Made by a program: the position numbers and the translations under genes. This document shows, piece after piece, positions 30,046 through 39,508 of a DNA stretch of 64,000 bases. The stretch covers positions 23,293,411-23,357,410 of the forward strand of contig NC_067203.1 of the NCBI RefSeq assembly GCF_026262505.1, given 5' to 3'. The number at the start of each line of letters is the position of its first letter. Positions within the stretch are counted from its first letter, which is position 1. This stretch comes from Trichomonas vaginalis G3 (taxonomy: Eukaryota > Parabasalia > Trichomonadida > Trichomonadidae). Under the pieces are notes generated by a model. It did no database searches. It saw only the letters and a list, made by a program, of their open reading frames with translations, and was not told the origin of the DNA.

Positions 30046-33000
30046 TTAAATAAATGGCATACAACATCCATTTTCACAACATACAGCCTTAGTGTGTGCT
30101 CCTGTTAATGCAGTCTTACCGATTGTTAAGCGAGTCATTGACCCGTTTTTAAGTTGTAAATTAATATTCTGACCATCAAATATCACTTTATCATTTATTA
30201 TATCCAAATAATTTTTAGGTGTTAATTGTTTATTTTGTCGTAAACTAACACCTTTCATTTTTTGTGCAATCTTTTTAAAATCACTTCCATCAATTGAACC
30301 GTTGAATGATGTATAACACTTGGGGCATAAAGCAACCATGTTATCACCTTGTTTCTCAATTGCTAAACCCAATAACTTCTTCTCATGTGCTTTTTCTTCA
30401 GCTTTATTCTTTAATTTAGGTTTAAATTTCTCATCAAAACAGAAGAAATCAAATGGTGCGAATTTGAAAATGTTTTTATCATAAAATTGTTTATCGGTAA
30501 CAATTGCTTGAAATGCTTGAGTGTTAGGAAGATTTGGGTCGCCAGCGATTGCCCAATAAGATGAATCAGTATCACCTTCAATGAAATGAAAACGATTAAC
30601 ATCCAAGCATTTATACATAAAATCATAAATGAAAACCAAATACCAGTATTTTGCGTTATCTAAAGTAAAAAATGCCTCTTGTAAACATGTATCACATCTA
30701 TAAAATCTATCTTTGAGCATCACTTGATACGTATCCTCTCCTATTTCTCTTATGTTTTTAAACTTATTTGACATACATGCAACGCGTGCCTTCTGTGCAT
30801 TCATTATTTTAGTCTTTGCGTAATTTTGTGTATTCATTGCATCGTAACCATATGATCCATTAAGTGAAATTTTGCAAAATAAACTTTTTCCTTTATTTCC
30901 TTCTAATTCAGCCTTTTGTCTTTCGTTCATAAATTCGTTCGCAAATTCATTAAAACAAGTGTTTTTAGTAAATGTTAAAATTGATTGAATGTCATCAATG
31001 ATAAAATGAAATCTGTCTATTAGATACCATAGATAATAAGAAGAAAATGGTTGATATTGGTTGTGTGTTGATGCTAACTGAGTTAATTTTCTCTGTTTCT
31101 GGTCAACTGGTAAATTGTTTGATTTCATGTAATTATACATAAAACTACCAATTGTTTTTTCATCTGTGATAATATCTAAGTTTCTTATTATCGGTAAAAA
31201 GTTTATGTAATCATTAATGTATTTTTCATCAATGTGACCCTTTACTTCAGCCACGAATAAAGTATTTTTCTTTCTAATTATTCCCAGTGCTTTTGCTTTC
31301 TTTGTTGCTGTATCACAAATGATAACTCCATTCAATCTTCCCGGCATATACATTTTATGGTCAGTATATTGAATAAAATCATGGGATTAGATGAAAATGA
31401 TGAAGGATATAATGAATTAAAATCAACACCAACGAAATGAGTCATGATGTTGGAAGTGTCCTCATTTGATACAGTTTTAGTTTCTGGACTATATGAAAGT
31501 TTATTAATGTGCGTGATTCCTTTAAGATTTACTCTATGTTGAACATTTGATAACCCCAGTAATTCCATTACGGAGAATGTGATAAGCTTCAACTGAATCT
31601 AAAGTCATTGGTAAATTATTTTTTAATGCGTAATTTCTTAAATTGATTCTTAAACGTTGAACATCTTCATCTTTGTTTGATTTTACGACATTACAATAAC
31701 AACACATTAACTGACAATTTTCTTTGGTATGTGGTTTTTCATTATCGATTCTATCCAATGTTGGTTTATTTGCATATGTAAACGCTTTACCACACATTTT
31801 GCATTTAGATGAAAGGATTAAATCGTGATAGTATTGAAAATCATCCATTGAAACATTATTTTTAGTATTCCTTTCTGCTTTTTCATCTTGTTTCTTATAT
31901 GATTCAATTTTATATTTCCAATACTTTTTCGTTAATTCAAAACTTGATTCTATCTCTTCCTCAGGATATTTTTCATTAGGATTAAAGTCTTTATATGCTA
32001 AAGCGTAACGAATCATTGAAGCATTCGATGATAAAGAAAGATTATGAAGCATATCAATTTTATAAACAAATGTTTCTTCAATAATTTTATCAATTGGGTC
32101 AATCATAATTTCAACATCTTTATTGCAATAATGAATAAAATATTCTAATCTATTCTTAAAATTTTTAGCATCATTGAGATATATTTGATAATCACTCTGA
32201 TATAGTTTCTTGAGTTAATGCTGAATAAAATGAATCTTGAGTGAATGGTTCTTTATATAATTCTTCTTCGTAATTCTCCCATGTGATGAATTGATAAGGG
32301 AAAAAGGATTTAACACGTGATTTTTGTTTCCGAAATCTTGAGTGAATTGGTCTAATGTCCCACCCGCTATATAATTTCTGATGTCAATAAATCTTAATTC
32401 ATATGGAACGTTTGTTTTCTTTACAATGATTTGCTTAAATTGTGAAGATGAACCCAGCATTGATTTTATTTTCCATTTTGCAGTGTTTAAATCACGAAGA
32501 ATTAAATTTAAATCAAACTTTCCTGAATTAAAACCTATGATATTCACTTTATTGAATTCCTCATCTAGAAGTTCTTTAAATGCTTCCTTCTGTTTTTCAT
32601 TTAATGTATGGGACAAAGTCCCCGCCGTTTGGTCCGTTTGCGGCTTCATTAATTCTTCATATTGTTCAATATTTGATTTAGCAACTAATGAACAGGTTGA
32701 AAATAAAAATTCAATCCAATCAGAGATGAACGAATCACTTGATGTTAAGCAAAAATTCCTCGTAAATGTTTTATCACGGTCTACGACCTCGCCGCTTCGG
32801 TCTGAAAGACCTTCAGGACTCAAAGAGTCCGTTTGCGGCTTTATTTTGACAGTTGATGATACCATAAATGGTTTTAAGTAAGCGTTCAAAGTTGCACATT
32901 CAGAAAGTTGAAGTTCTTCTTTAGTCTCTAATGTTTCGAAGTCAAAAGTAATATAATATCTTGTTGGTTTATAATATTCCTGCAAATTATGTGCTAATAG

Positions 33001-33060
33001 CCATTGATATATCTTCTGTTTCGTGATATGTGGTGCATATGGTTGTTGTGTGTTTTGCAA
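30046..33060 (-). pseudogene. Polinton protein-primed DNA polymerase B with HNH-like insert (broken)
   Basis: Exonuclease motifs appear first (YYITFDFETLE for Exo I, NIIGFNSGKFDLNLI for Exo II), then polymerase motif A (GVDFNSLYPSSF), motif B (KISLNGSYGYDAM) and motif C (EGDTDSSYWAIAG). All are family B signatures, with the layout used by protein-primed enzymes. Between the exonuclease region and motif A lies an HNH-like zinc segment (CKMCGKAF, LDRIDNEKPHT, NCQLMCCYCN). The C-terminal end has further Cys pairs (CPKCY, CCENGCC). The gene replicates the element in intact relatives. Here it is broken at about three places. Confidence 0.9.
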
Positions 33061-33074
33061 TTGAACGTCTTGAA

Positions 33075-33575
33075 TTAATCTTCCATTATTTTCTTTACAT
33101 TTCTCACAATGTTTAAAAATCTTCTTTGGTTTTTCCTTTCTGGGTCATCACGGATAGAATATACTTCTTCTTTGCAAAAGGGGCAAACTTTATATCCTGT
33201 GAGTGCTTCAACGTCTGTAATTCTGTCAGCGTGAAGTTTTCCACATGGACTCTGTGTTAATAAAATATTTACTGTTTCAAATTCTGGATCTATCATTATT
33301 GATTCCACTAATGGAAAGTCTACCTTATTTATGTCTACGTCTTCTGGTTGAGGGTCACAATAATAAAAATCAATATTAACGTTTAACATTCTTGCTAACC
33401 TCTCACTTTCTGATGAAATGTCAAATCCTTCATATGCATCTATGGCTTCATTTAAATAACTTCTACGAGTTTTAGGATTAACACCATCAGGAATGTTATA
33501 GAAGCGTTTAAATAACCTTCTACCTTCGGCTCTTATTTGATTATCATTCATTTTAGCTGTTCCGTTTTTGTTCAT
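33075..33575 (-). CDS. Polinton protein with CPFC zinc-like motif, directly upstream of polymerase
   Basis: A 166-aa frame from an ATG at 33575 (MNKNGTAKMNDNQIRAEGRR) with leader TTTTTTATTCTTACATAAATG-like sequence. It contains GKLHADRITDVEALTGYKVC followed by PFCKEEVY, a possible zinc site. It abuts the polymerase region and may belong to its amino-terminal region or be a separate accessory factor. Uncertain. Confidence 0.5.
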   Translation of the reverse strand: MNKNGTAKMNDNQIRAEGRRLFKRFYNIPDGVNPKTRRSYLNEAIDAYEGFDISSESERLARMLNVNIDFYYCDPQPEDVDINKVDFPLVESIMIDPEFETVNILLTQSPCGKLHADRITDVEALTGYKVCPFCKEEVYSIRDDPERKNQRRFLNIVRNVKKIMED

Positions 33576-33639
33576 TTATGTAAGAATAAAAAATTAAAAA
33601 ATAAATAAAAATAAAGTTTATTTTTTTTAAAGTCCAGGG

Positions 33640-34752
33640 CTAAAGTCCATAAAATGAATTAAGAACACATAAATTTTTATCATCTGCGACGTGACGAATA
33701 CATTTTAATTTACTCAAGAATGCGTACCCTGATACATTAAATCTAATTCCTGTCTTATTTAATTTCACAACTTTGAAAAGGAATGTATGAATAGCTATAA
33801 AATGATGAGATGATGTTTTATGGGTTGCTTCCATTTTTTCTGAAATAAATGAATAAATATAATGTTTATAAGTTTTCATATCTTTTATATTCTTAATAAC
33901 GAATGGTATAGACCTTTCAACTTCGTCTTCCTTCGGTGCTGTTCTTTCATATGAAACATTATTAGTATCTTCAATAATGAAACCACAATCGCATAAAATT
34001 TTATATGTACCAATTGTTTCTTTTGATATTTTATCTAACAAATCAAAAACTTTATCAACACCTGCACATTTATTTAAATAATAATTTGTGTAAATATCAT
34101 GGTCTTCTTTCTTAATCGTATTTGTTGCATATGTTACATTTTTCAGTGCTTTTTTGAATTTTTCAGAATCAAGAGGAGGTGAAAGTAATATACATGGATA
34201 ATCTCCATCGTCAATAAATTGTAACTTATGTTTATGAATAAATTTTGTGCCTTCTTCTGAAAGTGTTTCATCTATTTCACCATCTAATAAATTTTTAGTA
34301 GATTCCAAAAAGTAATTTTTATATCTTTCTTCATGAGATTTTTGAACTTCTGATTCTGAAGCTGGGATATTCATTAAACCCTCTACTTCATTCTCATTAT
34401 ATTTTTCAACTTCTCTTAATTCCTTAATTTTTTCATCTATTTCATCTCTTATTTTTTCCAGTCTTTCAATTTCATCATATTCATCATCTTTAATCCGTTC
34501 TTCATAATATTCAGGGAAAACATCAGGTTCTTTAGGTTTTTCTTCTTCAGATGTGGGATATAAGAAATTTATAACATCATCTTTATTCATTTTTCCATCA
34601 TAATCTAAATCATTTAATAACTCAGCGAATTTTTGACAATTTCTTAAATAATATTTATTAACTTCATAACTCGCCTCCTCTAATATATCCTTTATTTCCT
34701 CGTTTGTGAATCCCAATTTTTTAACGTCGTTAGTCTTGACACTCATTTTCAT
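33640..34752 (-). CDS. first inward Polinton gene, right end, 370 aa unknown
   Basis: Its start codons (MKMS) lie inside the right terminal repeat, so its promoter is the repeat itself. The protein has an N-terminal helical part with an EF-hand-like loop (DLDYDGKMNKDD), a Glu/Lys-rich coiled coil (DEYDEIERLEKIRDEIDEKI) and a C-terminal mixed domain with scattered Cys. Not recognised. The frame looks whole. Confidence 0.65.
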   Translation of the reverse strand: MKMSVKTNDVKKLGFTNEEIKDILEEASYEVNKYYLRNCQKFAELLNDLDYDGKMNKDDVINFLYPTSEEEKPKEPDVFPEYYEERIKDDEYDEIERLEKIRDEIDEKIKELREVEKYNENEVEGLMNIPASESEVQKSHEERYKNYFLESTKNLLDGEIDETLSEEGTKFIHKHKLQFIDDGDYPCILLSPPLDSEKFKKALKNVTYATNTIKKEDHDIYTNYYLNKCAGVDKVFDLLDKISKETIGTYKILCDCGFIIEDTNNVSYERTAPKEDEVERSIPFVIKNIKDMKTYKHYIYSFISEKMEATHKTSSHHFIAIHTFLFKVVKLNKTGIRFNVSGYAFLSKLKCIRHVADDKNLCVLNSFYGL

Positions 34753-35555
34753 ACGAATTAAAAAAATAAATTATTCAAAAATGTAAGACATGAATTTTTA
34801 AAGTTTATTTTTCATTCATGAATGATAATTATATCTGATTTCTTTTACTCTCTCATACATACTAGATTTGAAGAATTCGGAACTTTTACCATAATCTCCT
34901 AAATGTTTTCTTATCCCCAACGTGTGCCAGTTATTATATGAAACTGAATAAACTTTATCTTTATCTTTACACCTTTCATCACTTCCAATATATTTATATC
35001 TCAGTTTTGATTTAGCATTTTCATATTCATTAACGTTTAATAATTCACAGTCTTCCTTTTTAAATTGATGTTTAAGATATTCAGGATTTAATACTCTACG
35101 TTTATATGCTCCTAACTTAGTTCTAAAGGTTTTTCTACAAAATTTAGGAATTCCATCCTCTTTAATGTCATCAATGATTTCCATTTCGTTATTTTCAATT
35201 TCTTCTTCTCGTTTATGAGGTCTTTGATTATGACTCCATTGATTCCATGAAATTAAATATTCTTTATCATTATATTTATACCTCATTAGCTTATTTTGGC
35301 TTTCATATTCATTTAATAATTCACAATCTTCATTTTTAAATTGAAGTTTAACCCATTCAGGATTTAAACAATGTTTAATTAATCGCGGAATATCTGACAT
35401 CATCTATATATAGCTTCTTTTATAAAAGATAAAAAAATAAATTATTTTAAAATTAATGTTAATTTTTTAATGATTTATAAATAAATATATTTTAATGCAT
35501 CGTCTATATATAGATGTAACAAAAAAAGTCACTAAACCCGCACTCATCTACTACT
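34740..35555. repeat. Polinton right terminal inverted repeat (about 816 bp)
   Basis: Reverse complement of 14591-15402 with about five differences. It carries the whole copy of the terminal-repeat gene and ends with CTCATCTACTACT, immediately before the AACTTG duplication. Confidence 0.95.
34816..35403 (-). CDS. Polinton terminal-repeat gene, right copy, 195 aa
   Basis: The frame looks whole and starts MMSDIPRLIKHCLNPEWVKL. It contains a tandem duplication of an about 45-residue domain: LNPEWVKLQFKNEDCELLNE ... ISWNQWS, and later LNPEYLKHQFKKEDCELLNV ... VSYNNWH. A basic/acidic linker lies between. Family unknown. A gene duplicated in both terminal repeats and repeated inside itself could bind the element ends, but that is inference. 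The start lies about 10 bp from a CTATATATAG word that may be part of its promoter. Confidence 0.75.
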   Translation of the reverse strand: MMSDIPRLIKHCLNPEWVKLQFKNEDCELLNEYESQNKLMRYKYNDKEYLISWNQWSHNQRPHKREEEIENNEMEIIDDIKEDGIPKFCRKTFRTKLGAYKRRVLNPEYLKHQFKKEDCELLNVNEYENAKSKLRYKYIGSDERCKDKDKVYSVSYNNWHTLGIRKHLGDYGKSSEFFKSSMYERVKEIRYNYHS

Positions 35556-35561
35556 AACTTG
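35556..35561. repeat. Polinton 6-bp target-site duplication, right copy
   Basis: AACTTG directly after the element end; matches 14585-14590. Confidence 0.92.
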
Positions 35562-35689
35562 ATCAATACCAAATGATTTTTTAACTAGTAAATAAAGTAT
35601 TTTCTTTACACACACATTGTATATCATAGTTTTTTTTTTGGTTTCGCAAAACATCCAAAAACAAATATGCTATAAAAGTGACAATTTTA

Positions 35690-35713
35690 GCAAAACGAAA
35701 CCCTTAGATCATG
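35690..35713. repeat. outer element right inverted end and 7-bp target duplication
   Basis: GCAAAACGAAACCCTTA (35690-35706) is the reverse complement of 13680-13696 and is followed by GATCATG (35707-35713), as at 13673-13679. An AAAAGTGACA box sits just inside (35675 area). From 35714 to 36030 no gene is seen. Confidence 0.8.
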
Positions 35714-36030
35714 AGAAATTCTATCTAATGAAGAAGTGCAGAGTAAAATTACAAATTTGACGTCAGTTTTACAATTTTGTCCAATCAAAAAGTGAGATAA
35801 TTTTCCTTACATTTTGACTGAAATTTCTTATTCAGGTTATTACTCAAAAAGTAAAATCTGGATTTGAAAAATTATAAAAGAACTTTCACTAACAAACATA
35901 AATTTATTCATAATTTCTTTTCTATATGTAATTGAATCGATAATAATCAATACATATAAAAGTAAAGGTTGTATCGTAGTCGCAATGGAATCTTTTGGCT
36001 ATTGCTATTAGAATTGCTGATGATAGAAGA

Positions 36031-36417
36031 TTAAAAGTAGCCTGAATGAGGAGGCGATATATTTTCTTCGAATTTGGAATTAAAATCAATATGAGCTTCA
36101 ATTTGAGCTCTAAGTGCTTCTGATTCTGTATAGCTTTGATCAGCATATGGCAGAAAATTTATCTCCGGTGATGTTTCACTTAAAATCTGAGTCATATTTT
36201 CAAGAGCCGAAGTTAAATGTTTTGTACATTTAATATTCTTTTCAAGAAGTATCTCTAATGGATGTTTTGCTGTTGAATTAATATCGACCGAGATTTGTGA
36301 CAGCATTTCTTCAATAGGATCAAGGTCAGGATCAATACATTGATTTTGCATTAATCCTTCGATGGATCCATTGCTAGGATCATGACAAAATTCATGACAA
36401 TTGCAATGATGATCCAT
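36031..36417 (-). CDS. hypothetical protein, 128 aa
   Basis: The frame starts with a His/Cys-rich tip (MDHHCNCHEFCHDPSNG). Helical segments follow (DPDLDPIEEMLSQISVDI and ECTKHLTSALENMTQ-like heptads near the middle), ending HSGYF. No family is recognised; the Cys/His cluster might bind metal. It is divergent from the helicase at 36520 with about 100 bp between starts, so they may share a promoter. Real coding is supported by lone frame length and balanced residue use. Confidence 0.6.
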   Translation of the reverse strand: MDHHCNCHEFCHDPSNGSIEGLMQNQCIDPDLDPIEEMLSQISVDINSTAKHPLEILLEKNIKCTKHLTSALENMTQILSETSPEINFLPYADQSYTESEALRAQIEAHIDFNSKFEENISPPHSGYF

Positions 36418-36519
36418 ATCGAAGAATAAAAATTTTATAATTTTAATTTTTATCAGATAGTAGTATTTAACATATCATAAATTTTACTAAAATCTTGATT
36501 TGTGTCCAATAAAAAATCT

Positions 36520-37941
36520 ATGGAAGAGCAACAGTGGAGTTCCTTTCCAGAACTTCCACAGTTCTTAATAGAAAATCTTCAAAATAATGACTATAATGCT
36601 CCTTTCCCAGTTCAAGTTGCTGTTTTAGAGAAGTTCTTTGCATCTGATGTCGATTTAGCAATTGGATTTCCAACCGGCTCTGGTAAAACACTCGCATATT
36701 TAATTCCAATCATATCCTGTTTATATAAACGTATTGTTCAACGTCTGCGCGCAATCATTGTCGTTCCAAATCGTGAACTTGCAATTCAAGTTTATAACGT
36801 TGTCTGTGCATTGATTCAAAATTCAAAGCTTACATGTGCAATCTTATCCTCGAACTATTGGTGTGGTGAAAGTAGCTCATATACGAATGTTCCTGATATT
36901 TATATTTGTTCATCACTCAGTTTATCATCATATTTACTAGATGTCGACGACAAATTACTTTCTGATATAGAATACATCGTTCTTGATGAAGGTGATGTCA
37001 TTTTAGAGCAACCTTTAGAAAATTGGCTTGATCACGTTCAAAGATCATTAAACAGCGATCCAATACCAGAAAAATTCACAATACCATTAGTTACAGCCCC
37101 TCCCAAAGACCGTAGAATACGTAAAATCCTTTGTTCGGCCACATTATCACGAAATTCGAAACAATCAGAAGATTTCAAGATGCAGTTTCCCGAAATTCTC
37201 ATTTCCTCCGATAAATCGAGGTATGTCATTCCCAACCATCTTAAAGAAGAATTCATTATTGCAGAACGCCAAAACAAACCTGCGATTTTGCAATCGTTGA
37301 CAACTCGTTTTCAATTTATTCTTTGCTTTGTTTCTACAACTAAAAGAGCTGTTGCTCTTGCGAATATCATGAGGACACTTCTTGCTAAAACTGATTTCCA
37401 AGTAATCGAGTTCGCCGCCAGTTTGAAATCAGATAAGAAGAACCAAGCATTCGAAAGTGTTGATCAGAATTCCTCGAGATTAATCATTTGTACAGATAGT
37501 CTTGCACGTGGTATAAACCTTCCTTACATTGATGCTGTTATTAATTTCGATGCCCCGGCATCAGCAAGAACGTATATCCATAGAATAGGAAGAACTGCAA
37601 GAGGTGGAAACAGCGGTACATGCGTTACTTTCTTGTTGGATTCTGAATTAATTTTGTTTAGAGATATTATTTCTAAAATTGATGGAGCAAATCCTCAAAA
37701 AACAGAACCAAAAATGGTAGGTTTGACAGGAAAATTCTACCGCGAAACTGTTAAAGGATTCGACTCTCTTAAACCAAGAAAGCTTCCTCAGAAGAAGATG
37801 GCGAAGTACCAAGAAATGGAGGAAGAAGAAATGAATGAAATTGAAGAAGAAGAGAAAAATGAAAATGGCGAAGAAGAAAGAAACGAAGGAGAATCTAATA
37901 ATGATACCGAAGGAGATTACAATCAGAATGAAGAAGAGTAA
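36520..37941 (+). CDS. DEAD-box-type RNA helicase (DEGD), DDX51/Dbp6-like
   Basis: From the ATG at 36520 (MEEQQWSSFPELPQFLIENL) the product is 473 aa; the frame before it begins only with GTG. Motifs are a Q-motif-like FPVQ (29-32), Walker A GFPTGSGKT (49-57), PNREL (83-87), DEGD in place of DEAD (156-159), SAT (206-208), RGINLP and HRIGRTARGG. A highly acidic tail (EEEEMNEIEEEEKNENGEEE) ends the protein. DDX51/Dbp6 acts in 60S ribosome assembly and the general layout fits; the assignment is by eye. DEGD is an uncommon motif II that keeps the first Asp-Glu pair. Confidence 0.82.
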   Translation: MEEQQWSSFPELPQFLIENLQNNDYNAPFPVQVAVLEKFFASDVDLAIGFPTGSGKTLAYLIPIISCLYKRIVQRLRAIIVVPNRELAIQVYNVVCALIQNSKLTCAILSSNYWCGESSSYTNVPDIYICSSLSLSSYLLDVDDKLLSDIEYIVLDEGDVILEQPLENWLDHVQRSLNSDPIPEKFTIPLVTAPPKDRRIRKILCSATLSRNSKQSEDFKMQFPEILISSDKSRYVIPNHLKEEFIIAERQNKPAILQSLTTRFQFILCFVSTTKRAVALANIMRTLLAKTDFQVIEFAASLKSDKKNQAFESVDQNSSRLIICTDSLARGINLPYIDAVINFDAPASARTYIHRIGRTARGGNSGTCVTFLLDSELILFRDIISKIDGANPQKTEPKMVGLTGKFYRETVKGFDSLKPRKLPQKKMAKYQEMEEEEMNEIEEEEKNENGEEERNEGESNNDTEGDYNQNEEE

Positions 37942-38387
37942 TTTATATATTTGATTTTTTTTATTTGATAAATGATAGAGATTTAGATTTACAAAAAAAT
38001 GTAATTTTTCATTAATATTTATTGAGAAAGTTTAGTAATCATAGGTAATTTAGCAAAATATTGGTGTTTTAATGTAATTAAATCATTAATTTCATAATTT
38101 TCAATCTGAATTTTCTGAAATTACAATTATATTGGCAATATGTCCTTAAAAAGTATTTCTGTGTGATATGAAATTGGTAAATTCTTTTATTATTGATCGA
38201 TTTTATGATAACGAATAAAATTATTTAGTAAAGGTTATTTAGTTTTTAAATATGAGTAAATTTTTTGCTAAAGTATTTGAATTGAAGAGTAAAAATGAAG
38301 ACATAAACAGATAACGTAAGAAAATAAAGAAAAATTGTTTTTTGAAAAAGAAAAAGAGATAAATAATTACTGAGGATAATAAATAAT
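37942..38387. other. intergenic, no gene seen
   Basis: AT-rich space between convergent genes; it probably holds both 3' ends (AATAAATAA words) and nothing else visible. Confidence 0.5.
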
Positions 38388-38801
38388 TTACTTGCCGAAG
38401 ACTAAAGCGATTTCACGAGCAGCTGTTTCTGGAGCATCAGAGCCGTGGCAAAGGTTCTCTGTTGTTGAGCGAGCATAGAGAGCGCGGAGGGAGTTTGGAG
38501 CCTTCTCGACAGCGACTTCCTTCTTTGTTGGGCCGATGATCTCACGCCACTTAGCGATAGCGTTTGGACCAGCGAGTTCGAGGGCGACGATTGTGCCTGA
38601 TGTCATGTAGCCGGCGAGGTCGGCGAAGAAGCCCTTGCCAACGTGCTCAGCATAGAACTTGGAAGCGAAGTCCATGTCGAATCTCATTGTCTTCATCTGG
38701 ACGATGTGGAGACCTTCCTCCTCGATGCGGTCGATGACCTTGCCCCAGTACTTTTCGTAACCTGGCTTGATCATAGCATAAGTATGTTGTTCCTCAGACA
38801 T
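38388..38801 (-). CDS. ndk: nucleoside diphosphate kinase
   Basis: A 137-aa protein, close to the family standard of about 140-150. It has TYAMIKPGYEKYWGKVID at the N-terminus in place of the usual T(F/L)xMIKPD, and the active-site block STTENLCHGSD with the phospho-accepting His at 119. NDP kinase moves the gamma phosphate between nucleoside triphosphates through this histidine. Codon use is markedly richer in G and C than the flanks, as in highly expressed genes. A box GGTCACTTCACTTTTG lies 12-30 bp upstream, a reversed form of the AAAAGTGACA box. The PGY in place of PD and slightly short length make it a divergent member. Confidence 0.93.
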   Translation of the reverse strand: MSEEQHTYAMIKPGYEKYWGKVIDRIEEEGLHIVQMKTMRFDMDFASKFYAEHVGKGFFADLAGYMTSGTIVALELAGPNAIAKWREIIGPTKKEVAVEKAPNSLRALYARSTTENLCHGSDAPETAAREIALVFGK

Positions 38802-39508
38802 ACTAACAAAAGTGAAGTGACCAAAATTCCGTCAATTTTTCGGTTTCTCCATGGGCCTATAATAAGGTATTGTATTCCTAAATATTCAGAAAAATCATGC
38901 AGGATGTGAACCGATTTTATTTGATGAAAAATGTGACATTCTCCAAATTTTGAGGAAAAAGTGGCCTGTATGATATATGATGGTATATGATATTGTATGA
39001 ACAATTTATCCATTTGTAAACATTAACCGATTTTTATTGTTGTTTAGGTGGCCTGCAGAAGCGAATATTATTGGAAAAATTTTTCAGCAGGATAGTATAT
39101 GTAACGATGAGGTTGAATGAAAGCATAATATGAATTATTTTCATATTTCTTAATCATTCAATTTCATTATCACAGTTCTATAATCGTATTCGTTTGATGC
39201 CTTATCTAGGAATATGATACAAGTGAATGATATGTCTTTATCATTAGGTTGCAAATACTAAATTGGCTTTTCAGAATTCTATTGAAACACTCTTTGAAAT
39301 CTTTAGCCAACTTTCTTCCCTTATATTAGTTTTTGACAATGAATCATTGATCTGATCTATTTACACCTCAATCTTAAATGTGAATGAAATTTTCGTTAAT
39401 AATTTAAATGTTTTATGTGAAAAAAATGTATTAAAAGATTATATTCATTATATCATGAGTAGTACTATTGGAAACCTAGCTTGTCGAAGATCTAAAACGG
39501 CAAACCCA
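38802..39508. other. intergenic, no gene seen
   Basis: AT-rich sequence up to the inverted-repeat element; no supported open frame. Confidence 0.5.

Larger units (their letters stand above)
14591..35555. mobile_element. Polinton (Maverick) virus-like element, 20,965 bp, broken fossil
   Basis: The element is bounded by AGTAGTAGATGAG ends inside about 815-bp inverted repeats, with a 6-bp target duplication AACTTG. It carries the Polinton hallmark set: retroviral-type integrase, protein-primed DNA polymerase B, packaging ATPase and major capsid protein. It also carries a minor-capsid candidate, a fibre-like protein, a KilA-N protein and several unknowns. Virion genes lie mostly on the plus strand in the left half and replication/integration genes on the minus strand in the right half, so transcription converges toward the centre. 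Many of its genes are preceded by a T-rich box that runs straight into ATAAATG, unlike host genes. About eight breaks are scattered over its genes, so it is not whole, but its ends differ at only a handful of positions. The insertion is therefore young. No maturation protease was recognised. Confidence 0.96.
13680..35706. mobile_element. outer DNA transposon-like element split by the Polinton
   Basis: The sequence TAAGGGTTTCGTTTTGC at 13680-13696 is exactly inverted at 35690-35706, and both ends are bordered by GATCATG. Subtracting the Polinton and its 6-bp duplication leaves about 1,056 bp. The remaining sequence (13697-14590 and 35562-35689) has no transposase frame and is rich in GCGAAA/TTTCGC words. 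It looks like a non-autonomous element of hAT or MULE size class. A 7-bp duplication is between the usual 8-9 bp classes, so one base may have been lost or the family may be different. A 65-aa frame at 14211-14408 inside it does not look like a gene. Confidence 0.72.

Noticed and set aside
28293-35403. A capsid maturation protease hidden among unknown Polinton genes
   Set aside because: I could not find a His, acidic, Gln, Cys pattern of the adenain type in any of the open frames; the unknown genes show none of its motifs.
35600-35625. ACACACA word as a trichomonad intron 3' end
   Set aside because: No matching 5' splice word or reading frame upstream; no intron of the known trichomonad type was found in the window.
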